Below, piece after piece: positions 53,043 to 61,685 of a stretch of DNA of 64,000 nucleotides. The DNA is from Pseudomonas protegens (lineage in GTDB: Bacteria > Pseudomonadota > Gammaproteobacteria > Pseudomonadales > Pseudomonadaceae), in the NCBI RefSeq assembly GCF_003363755.1, contig NZ_CP031396.1, positions 868,001 through 932,000 on the forward strand. Reading direction: 5' to 3'. Made by a program: the position numbers and the translations under genes. How positions within the stretch are numbered: the first letter of the stretch is position 1; each line of letters begins with the position of its first letter. The notes beneath the pieces are model-generated. The model was not told where the DNA came from and searched no databases. It was given only the letters and a program-made list of their open reading frames with translations.

Positions 53043-53075
53043 CGTCGTCGGCGTTCGCAGCCTGCGGCAGCGGCT
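53043..53075. repeat. Partial REP unit end
   Basis: CGTCGGCGTTCGCAGCCTGC followed by GGCAGCGGCTGCAG matches the 3' end of the 136-bp REP unit. It lies in the 154-bp gap between cobN and the AAA+ gene. The left half is absent. Confidence 0.55.
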
Positions 53076-53081
53076 GCAGGC

Positions 53082-56000
53082 TCAGCTGTCTTCTTCAATA
53101 TCCAGCAACAGGTGCTCCAGGGCTTCACGATAATCGCCGGGTTCTTGCCACAGGCCGCGCTGCTGGGCTTCCAGCAGGCGCTCGGTCATGTCGCGCAGGG
53201 CGTGGGGATTATGCTGGCGGACGAACTCGCGGGTCGAGTCGTCCAGCAGGTAGGCGTCTGCCAGCAAGGCGTACTGGTGATCGTCGATCAGCTCGGTGGT
53301 GGCGTCGAAGGCGAACAGGTTGTCCAGGGTCGCGGCCATTTCAAAGGCGCCCTTGTAGCCATGGCGCTTGACCCCTTCGATCCACTTCGGATTGGCCGCC
53401 CGGGAGCGGATCACCCGGTTCAGTTCTTCCTTGAGGGTGCGGATCTTCGGCAGGTCCGGCTGGCTGTGGTCGCCGTGGTAGCTGGCGGCCTTGGCCCCGC
53501 TGAGGCTTTCCACCGCGGCCAACATGCCGCCCTGGAACTGGTAATAGTCGTTGGAATCCAGCAGGTCGTGCTCGCGGTTGTCCTGGTTCTGCAACACCGC
53601 CTGCACCTGGCTCAAGCGGGTGGCGAACTGCTCGCGGGCGGCGGTGCCTTCGTCGCTGCCGCCATAGGCGTAGCCGCCCCAGTTCAGGTAGACCTCGGCC
53701 AGGTCCTCGCGGCTCTGCCACAGGCGACCGTCGATGGCGCCCTGGACCCCGGCGCCATAGGCTCCGGGCTTGGCGCCGAAGATCCGCCAGCCAGCCTGAC
53801 GCGCGGCCGCGTCCTGCTCCAGGCCGGAGGCGATCAAGGCCTCGCGCTCGGCGCGGACCCTGGCCGCCAGCGGGTTCATGTCCTCAGGCTCGTCGAGGGC
53901 CGCCACCGCCTGCACCGCCGCGTCGAACAGGCGGATCAGGTTGGCGAAGGCGTCGCGGAAGAACCCGGACACCCGCAGGGTCACGTCGACCCGCGGCCGG
54001 TCCAGCAGGCTCAGGGGCAGAATCTCGAAATCGTCCACCCGCTGGCTGCCGGTGGCCCACACCGGGCGCACGCCCATCAGGGCCATGGCCTGGGCGATGT
54101 CGTCGCCGCCGGTGCGCATGGTGGCGGTGCCCCACACCGACAGGCCCAGGTGCAGCAGGTGATCGCCGTGGTCCTGCAGGTGGCGTTCGAGAATCAGGTT
54201 CGCCGACTGGAAACCGATGCGCCAGGCGGTGGTGGTGGGCAGGTTGCGCACGTCCACCGAATAGAAGTTGCGCCCGGTGGGCAGCACGTCCAGACGCCCG
54301 CGGCTGGGCGCGCCGCTGGGTCCGGCGGGGACGAAACGGCCGTTCAAGGCGTCCAGCAGGCCACGCATTTCCGCCGGGCCGCATGCGTCCAGGCGCGGCG
54401 CGACCACTTCGCGCAAGGCGTCGATGATGACCCGCACCGGCTCCCAGCCCGGCTCAGCCAACTGCGCCACCGGGCCCTGGAGCGCGGCTTCGATCAATGC
54501 TGCGGCGTACAGTTCCAGGCGTTCGCGCACATCGCCCGCCGTGCGCCACAAGGCATCGCTGAGCTGTCGCAACGGCTGCGGGCGGCGCCCGGTCCAGGGT
54601 TCGGCCAGGGCGCAGTCCAACGGATCGAAGCCCAGGTCGAAGGCCTTGGCCAAGGCCCGCAGCAGACTGGCATGGGCGCCCTTGCCATCGCCCCGGGGAA
54701 TGCGCAGCAGGGCCAGCAGGGTGTCGATGCGCAGTCGGCCGTCGGGGGATTCGCCGAACACGTGCAGGCCATCGCGGATCTGCGACTCCTTGAGGTCGCA
54801 CAGGTAAGTGTCCAGGCGCGGCAGCCAGATCGCCGCGTCGGCGTCGCTGTCCAGCTGTTCGCCCAGTTGCAACTCGCGGTCGATGTGGGTCTCGCGCACC
54901 AGTTGCAGGATGTCCCGTTGCAGCTCGCGGGCGCGACGTGGGTCCAGCAGTTGGGCTTCGTAGTACTCGTCCGCCAGCAGTTCCAGGTTACGCAGCGGGC
55001 CGTAGGTTTCGGCACGGGTCAGGGGCGGCATCAGGTGGTCGATGATCACCGCCTGGGTGCGGCGCTTGGCCTGGGCGCCCTCCCCCGGGTCATTGACAAT
55101 GAACGGGTAGATGTTCGGCAGCGGCCCCAGCAGCGCGTCCGGCCAGCAGTTCTCCGACAGGCCGACACCCTTGCCCGGCAGCCATTCCAGGTTGCCGTGC
55201 TTGCCGACGTGGATCAGCGCATGGGCGCCGTAGGTCTGGCGCAGCCAGAAGTAGAACGCCAGGTAGCCATGGGGCGGCACCAGGTCCGGGTCGTGGTAGA
55301 CCGCGCTGGGGTCCACCTGATAACCCCGGGCCGGCTGGATGCCGACGAAGGTCAGGCCAAAACGCAGGCCGGCGATCATCATCCGCCCGTCGCGGAACAT
55401 CGGGTCTTGCTGCGGTACGCCCCAGCGCTGCAGCACCGCCTCGCGGTTGGCGGCGGGCAGGGCCTGGAACATCAGCGCGTAGTCGTCCAGGGCCAGGCTT
55501 TGCTGACACGGGCGCTGGTCGAGGCTGTCCAGGTCGTTGCTGACCCCGCCGAGCAACTGGCGGATCAGCTCGCTGCCGCTGGCGGGCAACTCGGCCGGCA
55601 GCGGGTAGCCTTCGGCGTGCAGGGCCTTGAGGATGTTCAGCGCCGCAGCCGGAGTGTCCAGGCCGACGCCGTTGCCGATGCGCCCGTCGCGGGTCGGGTA
55701 GTTGGCCAGCACCAGGGCGATGCGCTTGTGGCCGTTGTCCTGGCGCCCCAGCTCGACCCAGCGCCGGGCCAGTTCGGCGACAAAGTCCATGCGTTCGGGC
55801 TGGCCGCGGTAGCACACCACGTCCGACTGGCTGCGCTCGCTACGCCAAGCCAAGTCCTTGAAGCTGATGGGCCGGCTGATGATGCGCCCGTCCAGTTCCG
55901 GCAAGGCGATGTGCATGGCCAGGTCCCGCGGGCCCAGGCCTTGCTCGCTGTCGCGCCAGCCTGGTTCGTTGTCCTGGGCGCAGATGGCCTGGATCACCGG

Positions 56001-56855
56001 AATGTTGCGGCGGAACGGCCGCAGGTGCGGCGCCTCGGGGCTGGACTGGGCAAAGCCGGTGGTGTTGAGGATCACCCCGGCCGCGGTTTCATCCAGCCAG
56101 TCTTCCACCTGACTCAGGCAGCCGGGCTCCTTGAGGCTGGCCACCGCGATCGGCAAAGGGTTGAGGCCCGCCGCCAGCAAACGCTGGCAGAACAGGTCGA
56201 TAAAGCCGGTGTTGGCTGCCTGCAGGTGGGAGCGGTAGAACAGCAGCGCCGCCACCGCTTGACCAGGCTGCCAATCGGCCTGCCAGTCGCTGAGGGCGGC
56301 CTGGCTCTTGTGCGGGTGGTAGATCGCCGTACGTGGCAGGGTCTGCGGTTCGCTCCAGGGGTAGTCGCGCCCCAGCAGGCCGCTGGCCAGGCAGCGGTAG
56401 AAATTCAGCGCGTTGTCCCGCCCGCCCTGGCGCAGGAACTGCCACAGGCGGTCGCGCTCGACGGGGCCCACGGTGCTCAGGTCGCTGAGCTCCGGGTCCG
56501 GGCGGTCGTCCCCCGGCACCAGGATCAGTTGCACCCCGCGCTGGGACAGCTCCACCAGCCGCTCGACGCCGTAGCGCCAGTAGCCGATGCCGCCGTGCAG
56601 GGAAATCAGGATCACCTTGGCGTGGCGCAGCACCTGGTCCACATACAGGTCCACCGAAGCGTGGTTCTGTACCTGCATCGGGTTGGCCAGGCGAAAACTG
56701 GGGTAATCCTCGGGCAACTGCTCGGCGGCATCCGCCAGCAGCGCCAGGCTGGAGTCACCGCTGCACAGAATCACCAGCTCGGCGGGGGTTTGTCCAAGGT
56801 CGGCAATGTTGTCATCCGACACGAAACCGCCGGGCTGGGTCCTGAGCAGGTGCAT
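53082..56855 (-). CDS. cobN: Cobaltochelatase large subunit CobN
   Basis: This 1257-residue protein is the large subunit that binds hydrogenobyrinic acid a,c-diamide and receives Co2+ in aerobic cobalamin synthesis, driven by the AAA+/VWA subunits. Family segments are clear: LISLHGGIGYWRYG near 84, HVGKHGNLEWLPGKGVG near 550, and the C-terminal MPPLTRAETYGPL, GGYAYGG and NPHALRDMTERLLEA regions. Length matches CobN (1250-1275). It begins 3 bp after the cobW stop, so it is cotranscribed with cobW under the cobalamin riboswitch. Long open frames on the opposite strand are codon-bias shadows. Confidence 0.95.
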   Translation of the reverse strand: MHLLRTQPGGFVSDDNIADLGQTPAELVILCSGDSSLALLADAAEQLPEDYPSFRLANPMQVQNHASVDLYVDQVLRHAKVILISLHGGIGYWRYGVERLVELSQRGVQLILVPGDDRPDPELSDLSTVGPVERDRLWQFLRQGGRDNALNFYRCLASGLLGRDYPWSEPQTLPRTAIYHPHKSQAALSDWQADWQPGQAVAALLFYRSHLQAANTGFIDLFCQRLLAAGLNPLPIAVASLKEPGCLSQVEDWLDETAAGVILNTTGFAQSSPEAPHLRPFRRNIPVIQAICAQDNEPGWRDSEQGLGPRDLAMHIALPELDGRIISRPISFKDLAWRSERSQSDVVCYRGQPERMDFVAELARRWVELGRQDNGHKRIALVLANYPTRDGRIGNGVGLDTPAAALNILKALHAEGYPLPAELPASGSELIRQLLGGVSNDLDSLDQRPCQQSLALDDYALMFQALPAANREAVLQRWGVPQQDPMFRDGRMMIAGLRFGLTFVGIQPARGYQVDPSAVYHDPDLVPPHGYLAFYFWLRQTYGAHALIHVGKHGNLEWLPGKGVGLSENCWPDALLGPLPNIYPFIVNDPGEGAQAKRRTQAVIIDHLMPPLTRAETYGPLRNLELLADEYYEAQLLDPRRARELQRDILQLVRETHIDRELQLGEQLDSDADAAIWLPRLDTYLCDLKESQIRDGLHVFGESPDGRLRIDTLLALLRIPRGDGKGAHASLLRALAKAFDLGFDPLDCALAEPWTGRRPQPLRQLSDALWRTAGDVRERLELYAAALIEAALQGPVAQLAEPGWEPVRVIIDALREVVAPRLDACGPAEMRGLLDALNGRFVPAGPSGAPSRGRLDVLPTGRNFYSVDVRNLPTTTAWRIGFQSANLILERHLQDHGDHLLHLGLSVWGTATMRTGGDDIAQAMALMGVRPVWATGSQRVDDFEILPLSLLDRPRVDVTLRVSGFFRDAFANLIRLFDAAVQAVAALDEPEDMNPLAARVRAEREALIASGLEQDAAARQAGWRIFGAKPGAYGAGVQGAIDGRLWQSREDLAEVYLNWGGYAYGGSDEGTAAREQFATRLSQVQAVLQNQDNREHDLLDSNDYYQFQGGMLAAVESLSGAKAASYHGDHSQPDLPKIRTLKEELNRVIRSRAANPKWIEGVKRHGYKGAFEMAATLDNLFAFDATTELIDDHQYALLADAYLLDDSTREFVRQHNPHALRDMTERLLEAQQRGLWQEPGDYREALEHLLLDIEEDS

Positions 56856-56858
56856 GGC

Positions 56859-57929
56859 TTACACGCTGAGGGCGGCGCGCAGTTGCGCTTCGAGTTGGGC
56901 GGCGTCCAGTTCCTGGCCGATCAGTACCAGGCGCGTGGTGCGGGCTTCGTCAGCGCCCCACTTGCGGTCGAAGTGCTTGTCGAAGCGCGTGCCCACGCCC
57001 TGGATCAGCAAACGCATCGGCTTGTTGGGGATCGCGGCAAAGCCCTTGACCCGCAGGATGCCGTGCTTGACCACCAGCTGGGTCAGGGCGTCCAGCAGCA
57101 GGCTTTCGTCGGCCTGGGGCAGTTCGATGGAGATGGAATCGAAGGCGTCGTGATCGTGGTCGTCGTGGTCGTCATCGCCGTCGTGGTGGTGATCGTGGTG
57201 ACTGTGGCGGCCGTCGATATGCTCCTCGGAGCCGGCGCCCAGGCCCAGCAGCACGTCCAGGGGCAGGCGACCGCTGCTGGCTTCGATGACTTTCACCGCC
57301 GGCGGCAGTTCTTCGGCCACTTCCAGGCGCACCTTGGCCAGGTCTGCGGGGTCGATCAGGTCGGTCTTGTTGAGGATCACCAGGTCGGCGCTGGACAGTT
57401 GGTCGGCGAACAGCTCGTGCAGCGGCGATTCGTGGTCCAGGTTGGGGTCGAGCTTGCGCTGGGCGTCCACTTGCTCGGGGAACGCGGCAAAGGTGCCGGC
57501 GGCCACGGCCGGGCTGTCGACCACGGTGATCACCGCGTCGACGGTGCAGGCGCTGCGGATTTCCGGCCACTGGAAGGCCTGGACCAGGGGCTTGGGCAGG
57601 GCCAGGCCGGAGGTTTCGATAAGGATGTGGTCCAGGTCGCCACGGCGCGCCACCAGTTCGCGCATCACCGGGAAGAACTCTTCCTGCACGGTGCAGCACA
57701 GGCAGCCGTTGGCCAGCTCATAGACCCGGCCACTGGCCTCTTCCTCGGTGCAGCCGATGGAGCATTGCTTGAGGATCTCGCCGTCGATGCCCAGCTCGCC
57801 GAACTCGTTGACGATCACCGCGATGCGCCGGCCCTGGGCGTTGTCCAGCATGTGCCGCAGCAAGGTGGTCTTACCCGAGCCAAGGAAGCCGGTGACGATG
57901 GTGACGGGAAGTTTGGCCAGTGTTTTCAT
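56859..57929 (-). CDS. cobW: CobW, G3E GTPase metallochaperone for cobalamin synthesis
   Basis: This 356-residue protein has the G3E P-loop GFLGSGKTT (about 12-20), the metal motif G-C-L-C-C (about 71-75), NKTDLI (about 187), and a His/Asp-rich loop at about 250-270 (HSHHDHHHDGDDDHDDHDHD), then a CobW C-terminal domain. It is proposed to deliver Co2+ to CobN. The ATG at 57929 has AAGGGG 7 bases upstream and is preferred to a longer frame that runs into the riboswitch leader. It is the first gene after a cobalamin riboswitch and is followed directly by cobN. Confidence 0.93.
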   Translation of the reverse strand: MKTLAKLPVTIVTGFLGSGKTTLLRHMLDNAQGRRIAVIVNEFGELGIDGEILKQCSIGCTEEEASGRVYELANGCLCCTVQEEFFPVMRELVARRGDLDHILIETSGLALPKPLVQAFQWPEIRSACTVDAVITVVDSPAVAAGTFAAFPEQVDAQRKLDPNLDHESPLHELFADQLSSADLVILNKTDLIDPADLAKVRLEVAEELPPAVKVIEASSGRLPLDVLLGLGAGSEEHIDGRHSHHDHHHDGDDDHDDHDHDAFDSISIELPQADESLLLDALTQLVVKHGILRVKGFAAIPNKPMRLLIQGVGTRFDKHFDRKWGADEARTTRLVLIGQELDAAQLEAQLRAALSV

Positions 57930-58040
57930 CGGATGCCCCTTGGCAAAGGTGGCGGGCATACGGGACGAGAGCCGCAGCGCAGAGGCGCGCGGAGATTTCG
58001 CCACCGGATCACCCCGCCCGGTTGTAGTGAGAATCTGGGA

Positions 58041-58225
58041 TCGAGGCAGGTCTCCTGGCTGAGGGCTTGCCAGTCGTCGGACCGGCGGTTGCTGCGCCTT
58101 CCCGCCGGCGTTCTGGACGCGCAGGCAGTGGCCTTGCAGAAACGAAACCCTTCACAGTTGCGGGGGCAGCCGCGGCATCGACCGCGTTCCCTTCTTAGCT
58201 TCGACCGCTGGCCGAAGAACCTCGA
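58041..58225 (-). promoter_or_regulatory. Cobalamin riboswitch controlling cobW-cobN-chelatase
   Basis: On the minus strand the leader has all landmarks of the class: GAGGTTCTTCGGCC near its start, AAGAAGGGAACGCGGTC, GCTGCCCCCGCAACTGTGAA, GCCACTG, GCGGGAAGGCGCAGC, and closing AGCCAGGAGACCTGCC. It ends about 110 bases before the cobW ATG. No T-run terminator follows, so control is probably at translation initiation. High adenosylcobalamin should lower expression. Confidence 0.92.
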
Positions 58226-58323
58226 AGGCGCAAGGCTACGCAGAGCGCGGGGGACGGTCAATCGGCAATACACCGGCATCCGCAATTGACGACGTTACCC
58301 CGCCCATGATTTGCTACGCGCCT

Positions 58324-58530
58324 TGTTACGGGTGCCCTTCACAGGGTGAAACGGGAAACCGGTGAATCACGTGCTTAACTAAAAAGCCGTGACCAGTCCG
58401 GTGCTGCCCCCGCAACGGTAAGCGAGCGAAGTGTCAGATCCACTGTGCCAAGGCATGGGAAGGCGACACTTTTCGGCACGGTACGACATGAGTCGCCCCC
58501 TGCCCCTCGCGAGCCCGGAGACCGGCCCGC
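58324..58530 (+). promoter_or_regulatory. Cobalamin riboswitch controlling cbtB-cbtA-cobE-cobM
   Basis: The plus-strand leader shows GGTGCCC, GGGTGAAACGGGAA, CCGGTGAA, the core GCTGCCCCCGCAACGGTAAG, CACTGTGCC, TGGGAAGGCGACAC and closing GAGCCCGGAGACCGGCC. It lies back to back with the minus-strand riboswitch, about 100 bp apart. A terminator at 58572 sits between it and cbtB, which suggests transcriptional attenuation. Confidence 0.93.
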
Positions 58531-58571
58531 AACACACACATAACAAACCCGCGGTGGGCGGGCGCTGTTGC

Positions 58572-58602
58572 AAACCCTGCGTGCTCCTCACGCGGGGTTT
58601 TC
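58572..58602 (+). terminator. Attenuator-type terminator downstream of the cbt riboswitch
   Basis: AACCCTGCGTG pairs with CACGCGGGGTT (11 pairs, 5-base loop), followed by TTTT. It lies after the riboswitch and 40 bp before the cbtB start, the position expected for cobalamin-dependent premature termination. Confidence 0.75.
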
Positions 58603-58641
58603 CTGCGCTCCTCCCCCGCCGACACTCCAAAGGGAAGCGCC

Positions 58642-58830
58642 ATGTCGATCATCAGCAGCACCAGCCATTCCGCCAGCAGCACCTCCACCCTGAGCCAGCG
58701 CCTGGTGGCCGCCATCGGCGCTTCGCTGCTGGGCGCCTGCCTGGTGTACTTCGCCGGTTTCTCCCATATCGAAGCGGTGCACAACGCCGCCCACGACACT
58801 CGTCACAGCGCTGCTTTCCCTTGCCACTGA
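58642..58830 (+). CDS. cbtB: CbtB, cobalt transporter small subunit
   Basis: This 62-residue protein has one membrane helix (LVAAIGASLLGACLVYFAG) and the characteristic C-terminal metal-binding tail HNAAHDTRHSAAFPCH with three His and a Cys. CbtB pairs with CbtA in B12-regulated cobalt uptake. AAAGGGAAG precedes the ATG by about 5 bases. cbtA follows after 11 bp. The short length is normal for the family. Confidence 0.93.
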   Translation: MSIISSTSHSASSTSTLSQRLVAAIGASLLGACLVYFAGFSHIEAVHNAAHDTRHSAAFPCH

Positions 58831-58841
58831 GACCTGCCGAC

Positions 58842-59543
58842 ATGATCAAGCGTATTGCACAAACCGCAGGCTTCAGCGGGTTGCTGGCGGCCTTGCTGCT
58901 GACCCTGCTGCAGAGCTTCTGGGTGGCCCCGCTGATTCTGCAGGCGGAAACCTATGAACAGGCCCCGGCGGCCGAAGTCCACGAACACGCCGAAGGCGCC
59001 ATGGCCGGTCACAGCCATGATGCCGAGGCCTGGGAACCGGAAGACGGCTGGCAGCGCACCCTGTCCACCACCGGTGGCAACCTGGTGGTGGCGGTCGGCT
59101 TCGCCCTGATGCTGGCCGGGCTCTATACCCTGCGGGCGCCCAGCCGCACTTCCCAGGGCCTGCTCTGGGGCCTGGCCGGTTATGCGACCTTCTGCCTGGC
59201 GCCGACCCTGGGCCTGCCGCCGGAGTTGCCGGGCACCGCTGCCGCCGATCTGGTGCAGCGCCAGGTCTGGTGGATCGGCGCTGCCGCTTCCACCGCCGTG
59301 GGCCTTGCCCTGATCGTGTTCGCAGGCAACTGGCTGCTGAAACTGCTGGGCGCCGCCATCATCGCCGTGCCTCACGTGATCGGCGCACCACAACCGGAAG
59401 TGCATTCGATGCTGGCCCCGGAAGAACTGGAAGCGCAGTTCAAGATCGCCTCGCAGTTGACCAATGCGGCGTTCTGGCTGGCCCTCGGGCTGATCAGCGC
59501 CTGGCTGTTCCGGCGCAAGAACACGGACCTGTACCCGGCATGA
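58842..59543 (+). CDS. cbtA: CbtA, cobalt transporter membrane subunit
   Basis: This 233-residue protein has five hydrophobic helices. Helix 1 begins IAQTAGFSGLLAALLLTLLQ. A His-rich periplasmic loop follows (VHEHAEGAMAGHSHD, about 42-57). The later APTLGLPPELPG and VIGAPQPEVH loops are typical of CbtA. With CbtB it is predicted to import Co2+. The gene is downstream of a cobalamin riboswitch and terminator. Its stop overlaps the cobE ATG by four bases (ATGA). Confidence 0.93.
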   Translation: MIKRIAQTAGFSGLLAALLLTLLQSFWVAPLILQAETYEQAPAAEVHEHAEGAMAGHSHDAEAWEPEDGWQRTLSTTGGNLVVAVGFALMLAGLYTLRAPSRTSQGLLWGLAGYATFCLAPTLGLPPELPGTAAADLVQRQVWWIGAAASTAVGLALIVFAGNWLLKLLGAAIIAVPHVIGAPQPEVHSMLAPEELEAQFKIASQLTNAAFWLALGLISAWLFRRKNTDLYPA

Positions 59544-59953
59544 TCGAAAGGCGCGCGGCGCCGGCCCTGGTGGTCGGCCTGGGCTGCCAGAAAGGCTGCC
59601 CGGTGACCACGCTGCGCGCCCTGCTTGAGCAGGTGCTGCAAGCCCACGGCCTGGAGAGCGGGCAATTGCTGGCCCTGGCCAGTATCGACTTGAAGCGTAA
59701 CGAACCCGGCCTGCTGCAACTGGCGGATCAACTGGCCCTGCCACTGACCTGCTTCAGCAGCAGTCAACTGGCGCCTTATGCCTCGCGCCTGAGCCATCGT
59801 TCACAGATCGCCTTTGAACACAGCGGCTGCTATGGCGTTGCCGAAAGCGCCGCCCTGGCCATGGCCGAACAGCTATCCGGTGGCCCGGCCGAACTGCTGG
59901 TTTCCAGGCAAAAATGCGCCCAGGCCACCCTGGCATTGGCCACTGCCCGGTAG
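59540..59953 (+). CDS. cobE: CobE, cobalamin biosynthesis protein (CbiG C-terminal-like)
   Basis: This 137-residue protein begins MIERRAAPALVVGLGCQKGC, the CbiG_C/CobE pattern (G-x-G-C-x-x-G). It contains the NEPGLLQLADQLALPL and GCYGVAESAALAM segments of the family. CobE is thought to assist ring contraction or stabilise tetrapyrrole intermediates in the aerobic pathway. The start overlaps the cbtA stop by four bases. cobM follows after 82 bp. Confidence 0.9.
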   Translation: MIERRAAPALVVGLGCQKGCPVTTLRALLEQVLQAHGLESGQLLALASIDLKRNEPGLLQLADQLALPLTCFSSSQLAPYASRLSHRSQIAFEHSGCYGVAESAALAMAEQLSGGPAELLVSRQKCAQATLALATAR

Positions 59954-60035
59954 AATCGCCGACAATTCCCTTCTTCGAACATGAGCGTTCTTCATCTGCC
60001 GCTCTGCTCCCGCCTTTTTTGCACAGGACACAGCC

Positions 60036-60782
60036 ATGACTGTCTATTTCATCGGTGCCGGTCCCGGCGATCCGGAACTGATCACGGTCAAGGGCCAGCG
60101 CCTGATCCATCGCTGCCCGGTGATCATCTACGCCGGCTCGCTGGTGCCCGAGGCCGTCCTCGAAGGCCACAGCGCGATACGAGTGATCAACAGCGCCGAG
60201 CTGCATCTGGAACAGATCATCGAGGCGATCAAGCACGCGCACGACCAGGGCCAGGATGTAGCCCGGGTACATTCCGGCGATCCGAGCCTGTATGGCGCCA
60301 TTGGCGAGCAGATCCGCTGCCTGCGGGAGCTGGGTATTCCCTTCGAGATCATCCCTGGCGTCACCGCCACCGCCGCCTGTGCCGCCCTGCTGGGAGCCGA
60401 ATTGACCCTGCCGGATGTGTCCCAAAGCGTGATCCTGACCCGCTATGCGGACAAGACCGCCATGCCGACCGGTGAAGAATTCGCTAGCCTCGCGGCCCAC
60501 GGCGCCACCATGGCGATTCACCTGGGGGTCAACCACCTGGAGAAGATAGTCACAGAGCTGCTGCCGCACTACGGCGCCGACTGCCCGATTGCCGTGGTAC
60601 ACCGAGCCACCTGGCCGGACCAGGACTGGGTCCTGGGCACCCTGGCGGACATTGCCGAGAAGGTTGCGGCCAAGGGCTTCCGGCGCACGGCGCTGATCCT
60701 GGTAGGCCGGGTGCTGGCCACGGACGCGTTCAGCGAATCATCGCTGTACCGCGCCGGACACGCGCACCTCTATCGCCCCTGA
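60036..60782 (+). CDS. cobM: Precorrin-4 C11-methyltransferase CobM
   Basis: This 248-residue SAM-dependent enzyme methylates C-11 of precorrin-4 in cobalamin synthesis. The tetrapyrrole methylase motifs are VYFIGAGPGDPELITVKGQ at the N-terminus, IIYAGSLVPEAVL near 35, RVHSGDPSLYGAIGEQ near 76 (SAM loop), and IPGVTATAACAALLGAELTL near 106. Length matches the family (about 250). It ends the cbt-cobE-cobM operon. A REP-like element and a strong terminator follow. Confidence 0.95.
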   Translation: MTVYFIGAGPGDPELITVKGQRLIHRCPVIIYAGSLVPEAVLEGHSAIRVINSAELHLEQIIEAIKHAHDQGQDVARVHSGDPSLYGAIGEQIRCLRELGIPFEIIPGVTATAACAALLGAELTLPDVSQSVILTRYADKTAMPTGEEFASLAAHGATMAIHLGVNHLEKIVTELLPHYGADCPIAVVHRATWPDQDWVLGTLADIAEKVAAKGFRRTALILVGRVLATDAFSESSLYRAGHAHLYRP

Positions 60783-60786
60783 CCCT

Positions 60787-60876
60787 CTTTGCAGGAACTG
60801 GCTCGCCAGCGAAGGCAATCTCGGCATTGGCGCAAGGCTCTAGGGCCCTTTCGCCGGCAAGCCGGCTCCTACGGAG
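60787..60876. repeat. REP-like pair after cobM
   Basis: TTGCAGGAACTGGCTCGCCA and, about 60 bases on, the inverse-like CTTTCGCCGGCAAGCCGGCT form an inverted pair of the same REP family as at 1716. The region is noncoding. Confidence 0.5.
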
Positions 60877-60908
60877 GCTTATTTCGGGAGGCGTTGGTTT
60901 GCGGGCAT

Positions 60909-60941
60909 AAAAAAACGGCGCTCACGGGGCGCCGTTTTTTT
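60909..60941. terminator. Bidirectional rho-independent terminator between cobM and nfuA
   Basis: AAAAAAACGGCGC (60909-60921) and GCGCCGTTTTTTT (60929-60941) are exact inverses around a 7-base loop. T-runs on both strands serve both convergent genes. Confidence 0.9.
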
Positions 60942-60957
60942 GTTCGCAGCGAACGCC

Positions 60958-61599
<642 letters not shown>

Positions 61600-61685
61600 C
61601 TAGTATTTTTGTCGGGATAGACCTTGGTATAGGGCTTCCCCGGGGCCCGCCAGCGGGCGTCCCGAGGACAGATAGCGGCCCTGTA

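Noticed and set aside
53112..58289. A very long plus-strand open frame (about 1700 codons) opposite cobN and cobW
   Set aside because: It is a codon-bias shadow of cobN/cobW on high-GC DNA: low-complexity Gln/His/Arg-rich translation, no domain, no ribosome site, and it runs through the riboswitch.
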